Assembly: GCA_004375785.1 (NCBI GenBank)
Contig: SOKM01000197.1
Coordinates: forward strand, 1-14,627
Length of the DNA stretch: 14,627 nucleotides
DNA from: Candidatus Cloacimonadota bacterium
GTDB lineage: Bacteria; Hydrothermota; E44-bin80
Reading direction: 5' to 3'
Below are positions 12,984 through 14,627 of this stretch, piece after piece; position 1 is the first letter of the stretch; each line of letters begins with the position of its first letter. The position numbers and the translations under genes are program-made. The notes under the pieces are model-generated. The model was not told the DNA's origin, ran no database searches, and was given only the letters and a program-made list of their open reading frames with translations.

Positions 12984-13609
12984 GCAAAGGTCTCTTTTAA
13001 AATATCAACACTATCTTTCGTCAAAAGGAGTATCTCCGCCCATAGAATATCATAAGCATTTGAATCTTTAGCAAGGGATATCTTTAGTTGCGAAATATTT
13101 CTTGCTGAAAGAAAAAGATTCTTTGAATACCTATCTATAAGTAAAAGAACCTTTTTATCTTTTAGTTGTAAAGTTTCAAGGATTTTGTAAAGCTTTTTCG
13201 TCTTGGGAACATCGAAATCAATATTTTCTATAACTTTCAAAGCATCTTCTTGTCTTTTCAAACTAAAGGCTGACCGTATTGCTAACCTCTTAACTTTTTT
13301 AGGGACCTTGAAAGAATAATCTCTCGGTTTTGGACCAAATACAACACCCCCACCTCTATGGAGCGGAGAACGTATTGTACCGGCCCTTGCACGACCAGTA
13401 TGCTTTTGTCTAAAGGGTTTCCTTCCACCTCCCCTGACTTCACTCCTTCCTTTTGTTGAAGAAGTTCCCTGTCTTCTGTTAGCAAGGTACATACGCACTA
13501 CATCATAAAGGACATTTTTATTGGGTTTAATAGAAAATATAGCATCAGGAAGAGCAATTCTTCCTTTTTCCTCGGCGTTTATTGAAAAAACTGTTGTCTC
13601 CGTATCCAT
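12917..13609 (-). CDS. rplD: 50S ribosomal protein L4 with repeat-encoded tail
   Basis: L4 has a globular part on the surface and a long loop in the exit tunnel. In E. coli it also represses the S10 operon. The 230-residue product has FSINAEEKGRIALPDAIFSI at the start. The tunnel loop is NRRQGTSSTKGRSEVRGGGR KPFRQKHTGRARAGTIRSP, followed by HRGGGVVFGPKPRDYSFKVP KK. The C-terminal domain ends near TKDSVDILKETFA, about residue 208, where the family usually ends. The last 22 or so residues are Arg, Glu, Lys and Gly only, encoded by the heptamer repeat. ATG 13609 lies behind AAAAGG, which includes the end of rplC (2-nt gap). Confidence 0.96.
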   Translation of the reverse strand: MDTETTVFSINAEEKGRIALPDAIFSIKPNKNVLYDVVRMYLANRRQGTSSTKGRSEVRGGGRKPFRQKHTGRARAGTIRSPLHRGGGVVFGPKPRDYSFKVPKKVKRLAIRSAFSLKRQEDALKVIENIDFDVPKTKKLYKILETLQLKDKKVLLLIDRYSKNLFLSARNISQLKISLAKDSNAYDILWAEILLLTKDSVDILKETFATEGRRERREEGRGKERIKDKG

Positions 13610-13611
13610 CT

Positions 13612-14244
13612 TTACCTTTTCTTTCTTTCCTTACTTTTCTTTCTTAAAAGAACGATACTGTTTCTGCTACCAGGAATAGCACCTTTAATTGCCAGCTGGT
13701 TATTATCTTTTTCAATCTTTACAATCTTTAGATTTTTAACTGTAACACGGTTTCCACCCATACGCCCAGGTAGTTTTTTTCCTTTTACAACCCTTGCTGG
13801 AGTAGCGGATGCACCTATAGAACCAGGAACACGGTGTGAAGTAGAGCCATGCGTCTTAGGACCGCCTGAATAACCGTGTCTTTTTACAACACCCTGAAAA
13901 CCTTTTCCTTTTGAAACACCACTCACGTCAATCAATTCACCTTCTGAAAAAATGTCAACATTCATTTTCTGTCCGACCCTGTAATTTTCCGGATCAGAAA
14001 TCCTGAACTCAAAAATGGATTTTACAGTTTCAAGTTTTGCTTTCTTTATATGGCCCTTTAAGGGTAATGGAATTTTCTTTTTTTTCCCAACACCCAACTG
14101 CACTGCAGAATAACCATCCCTCTTCGCCGTTCTCACCTGCAAGACTACACACGGAGCTATTTCAATAATGGTTACAGGAAAAACTATGCCATCTTCCGCA
14201 AAAATCTGTGTCATCTCTTTTTTCTTACCAATAAGTCCTATCAT
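13612..14244 (-). CDS. rplC: 50S ribosomal protein L3
   Basis: L3 is an early assembly protein whose loop reaches the peptidyl-transferase centre. The 210-residue product starts MIGLIGKKKEMTQIFAEDGI. It has VSGVSKGKGFQGVVKRHGYS, then SHRVPGSIGASATPARVVKG KKLPGRMGGNRVTVKNLKIV, and a basic end KKSKERKKR. The E. coli stretch GQNQTPG, with the glutamine methylated by PrmB, is GASATPA here, as in many bacteria, so that modification is not expected. The ATG at 14244 is 6 nt after the rpsJ stop and has no Shine-Dalgarno match, suggesting coupling to rpsJ. Confidence 0.97.
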   Translation of the reverse strand: MIGLIGKKKEMTQIFAEDGIVFPVTIIEIAPCVVLQVRTAKRDGYSAVQLGVGKKKKIPLPLKGHIKKAKLETVKSIFEFRISDPENYRVGQKMNVDIFSEGELIDVSGVSKGKGFQGVVKRHGYSGGPKTHGSTSHRVPGSIGASATPARVVKGKKLPGRMGGNRVTVKNLKIVKIEKDNNQLAIKGAIPGSRNSIVLLRKKSKERKKR

Positions 14245-14250
14245 AACATC

Positions 14251-14559
14251 TTATGTTTTTATTTCCACATCTACCCCCGCGGGTAGTTCAAGTTTTGTAA
14301 GTGCTTCGACTGTTTGTGGGGTTGTGTGAATTATATCTATTAATCTTTTGTGAATCCTTATTTCAAATTGTTCCCTTGATTTTTTGTCAACATGGGGAGA
14401 ACGAAGCACGGTGATAAGCGTCCTTTTAGTCGGTAAAGGAATCGGTCCCGATACATCAGCTCCAGTTCTCTTCGCTGTTCGAACAATCTCCTTAACAGAT
14501 TGGTCAAGTATCTTATGGTCAAATGCCTTCAATCGTATTCTTATCTTCTCTTTTATCAA
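14251..14559 (-). CDS. rpsJ: 30S ribosomal protein S10, TTG start
   Basis: S10 belongs to the 30S head and, as NusE, also takes part in transcription antitermination with NusB. The 102-residue product begins MIKEKIRIRLKAFDHKILDQ. It has the exposed loop GADVSGPIPLPTKRTLITVL RSPHVDKKSREQFEIR and ends ELPAGVDVEIKT, all family features. The first codon is TTG: the next codon upstream in frame is TAA, so no earlier start exists. GGTGAGGG stands 5 nt upstream. The gene starts 12 nt after the tuf stop, so there is no room for a leader of the kind that L4 uses in E. coli to control the S10 operon. Confidence 0.97.
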   Translation of the reverse strand: MIKEKIRIRLKAFDHKILDQSVKEIVRTAKRTGADVSGPIPLPTKRTLITVLRSPHVDKKSREQFEIRIHKRLIDIIHTTPQTVEALTKLELPAGVDVEIKT

Positions 14560-14564
14560 TTATT

Positions 14565-14572
14565 CCCTCACC
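14565..14572 (-). promoter_or_regulatory. Shine-Dalgarno of rpsJ
   Basis: GGTGAGGG, starting at the last base of the tuf stop codon, lies 5 nt before the TTG at 14559. Confidence 0.75.
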
Positions 14573-14627
14573 TATTCTAAGATTTTAGTAACGACTCCTG
14601 CACCCACTGTCTTTCCGCCTTCCCTTA
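14572..14627 (-). CDS. tuf: Elongation factor Tu, last 17 codons (partial)
   Basis: The reading frame at the right edge gives REGGKTVGAGVVTKILE followed by TAG. This is the near-universal C-terminus of bacterial EF-Tu, the GTPase that carries aminoacyl-tRNA to the ribosome. The rest lies beyond the window. It shows that the str cluster (rpsL-rpsG-fusA-tuf in many bacteria) directly precedes rpsJ; only 12 nt separate the two, so they are probably co-transcribed. Identity rests on 17 residues but the motif is distinctive. Confidence 0.93.
   Translation of the reverse strand, partial: REGGKTVGAGVVTKILE

Noticed and set aside
301..14200. Many plus-strand open frames of 60-160 codons
   Set aside because: All lie opposite conserved ribosomal genes, are hydrophobic or low in complexity as expected from antisense of Lys-rich genes, and none resembles a known family.
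1..14627. A hidden defence, mobile or biosynthetic system
   Set aside because: The minus strand is filled end to end by recognised housekeeping genes; no stretch over 70 nt lacks a gene.

Overview
The window is a bacterial ribosomal-protein supercluster. All 31 genes are read on the minus strand, so transcription runs from position 14627 down to 1. In that order: the last codons of tuf; the S10 block (rpsJ, rplC, rplD, rplW, rplB, rpsS, rplV, rpsC, rplP, rpmC, rpsQ); the spc block (rplN, rplX, rplE, rpsN, rpsH, rplF, rplR, rpsE, rpmD, rplO, secY); adk, infA and rpmJ; and the alpha block (rpsM, rpsK, rpsD, rpoA, rplQ). rplQ runs off the left edge before its stop codon. The genes are intact, with no frameshift, insertion sequence, tRNA, CRISPR array or horizontally acquired cargo. 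Nearly every junction is 0-25 nt, and several genes overlap. The only larger gap is 68 nt, between rpsM and rpmJ.

The organism is a low-GC bacterium. The str-S10-spc-alpha fusion, secY-adk-infA-rpmJ without map, zinc-type S14, four-cysteine S4, L36 and adenylate kinase, and L24 with a zinc ribbon argue against a gammaproteobacterium. They are compatible with Firmicutes-like or deep-branching and candidate-phylum lineages. Lysine/glutamate-rich tails on L17, L30, S5 and L4 and intergenic heptamer repeats recall uncultivated groups. I cannot assign a phylum from the sequence alone.

Functionally the region encodes 26 ribosomal proteins, initiation factor IF-1, the RNA polymerase alpha subunit, the SecY channel, adenylate kinase and the tail of EF-Tu. 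No intrinsic terminator or convincing promoter is visible. The tight packing implies long polycistronic transcription and heavy translational coupling.

Three things stand out. (1) Degenerate 7-bp-period repeats with different units sit at three junctions: rpmJ/rpsM, the end of rpsE, and the end of rplD. At two of them the array encodes the end of a ribosomal protein and its stop codon, and at one it also supplies the next gene's ribosome-binding site. (2) TTG start codons appear in four genes (rpsJ, rpsS, rpsC, rpsM), all small-subunit proteins and all behind a strong Shine-Dalgarno sequence, while none of the 16 large-subunit genes needs one. (3) L30 is almost twice its usual length because of a charged tail. 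I found no clearly new enzymatic or defence system here; the novelty lies in gene ends, starts and junction repeats.
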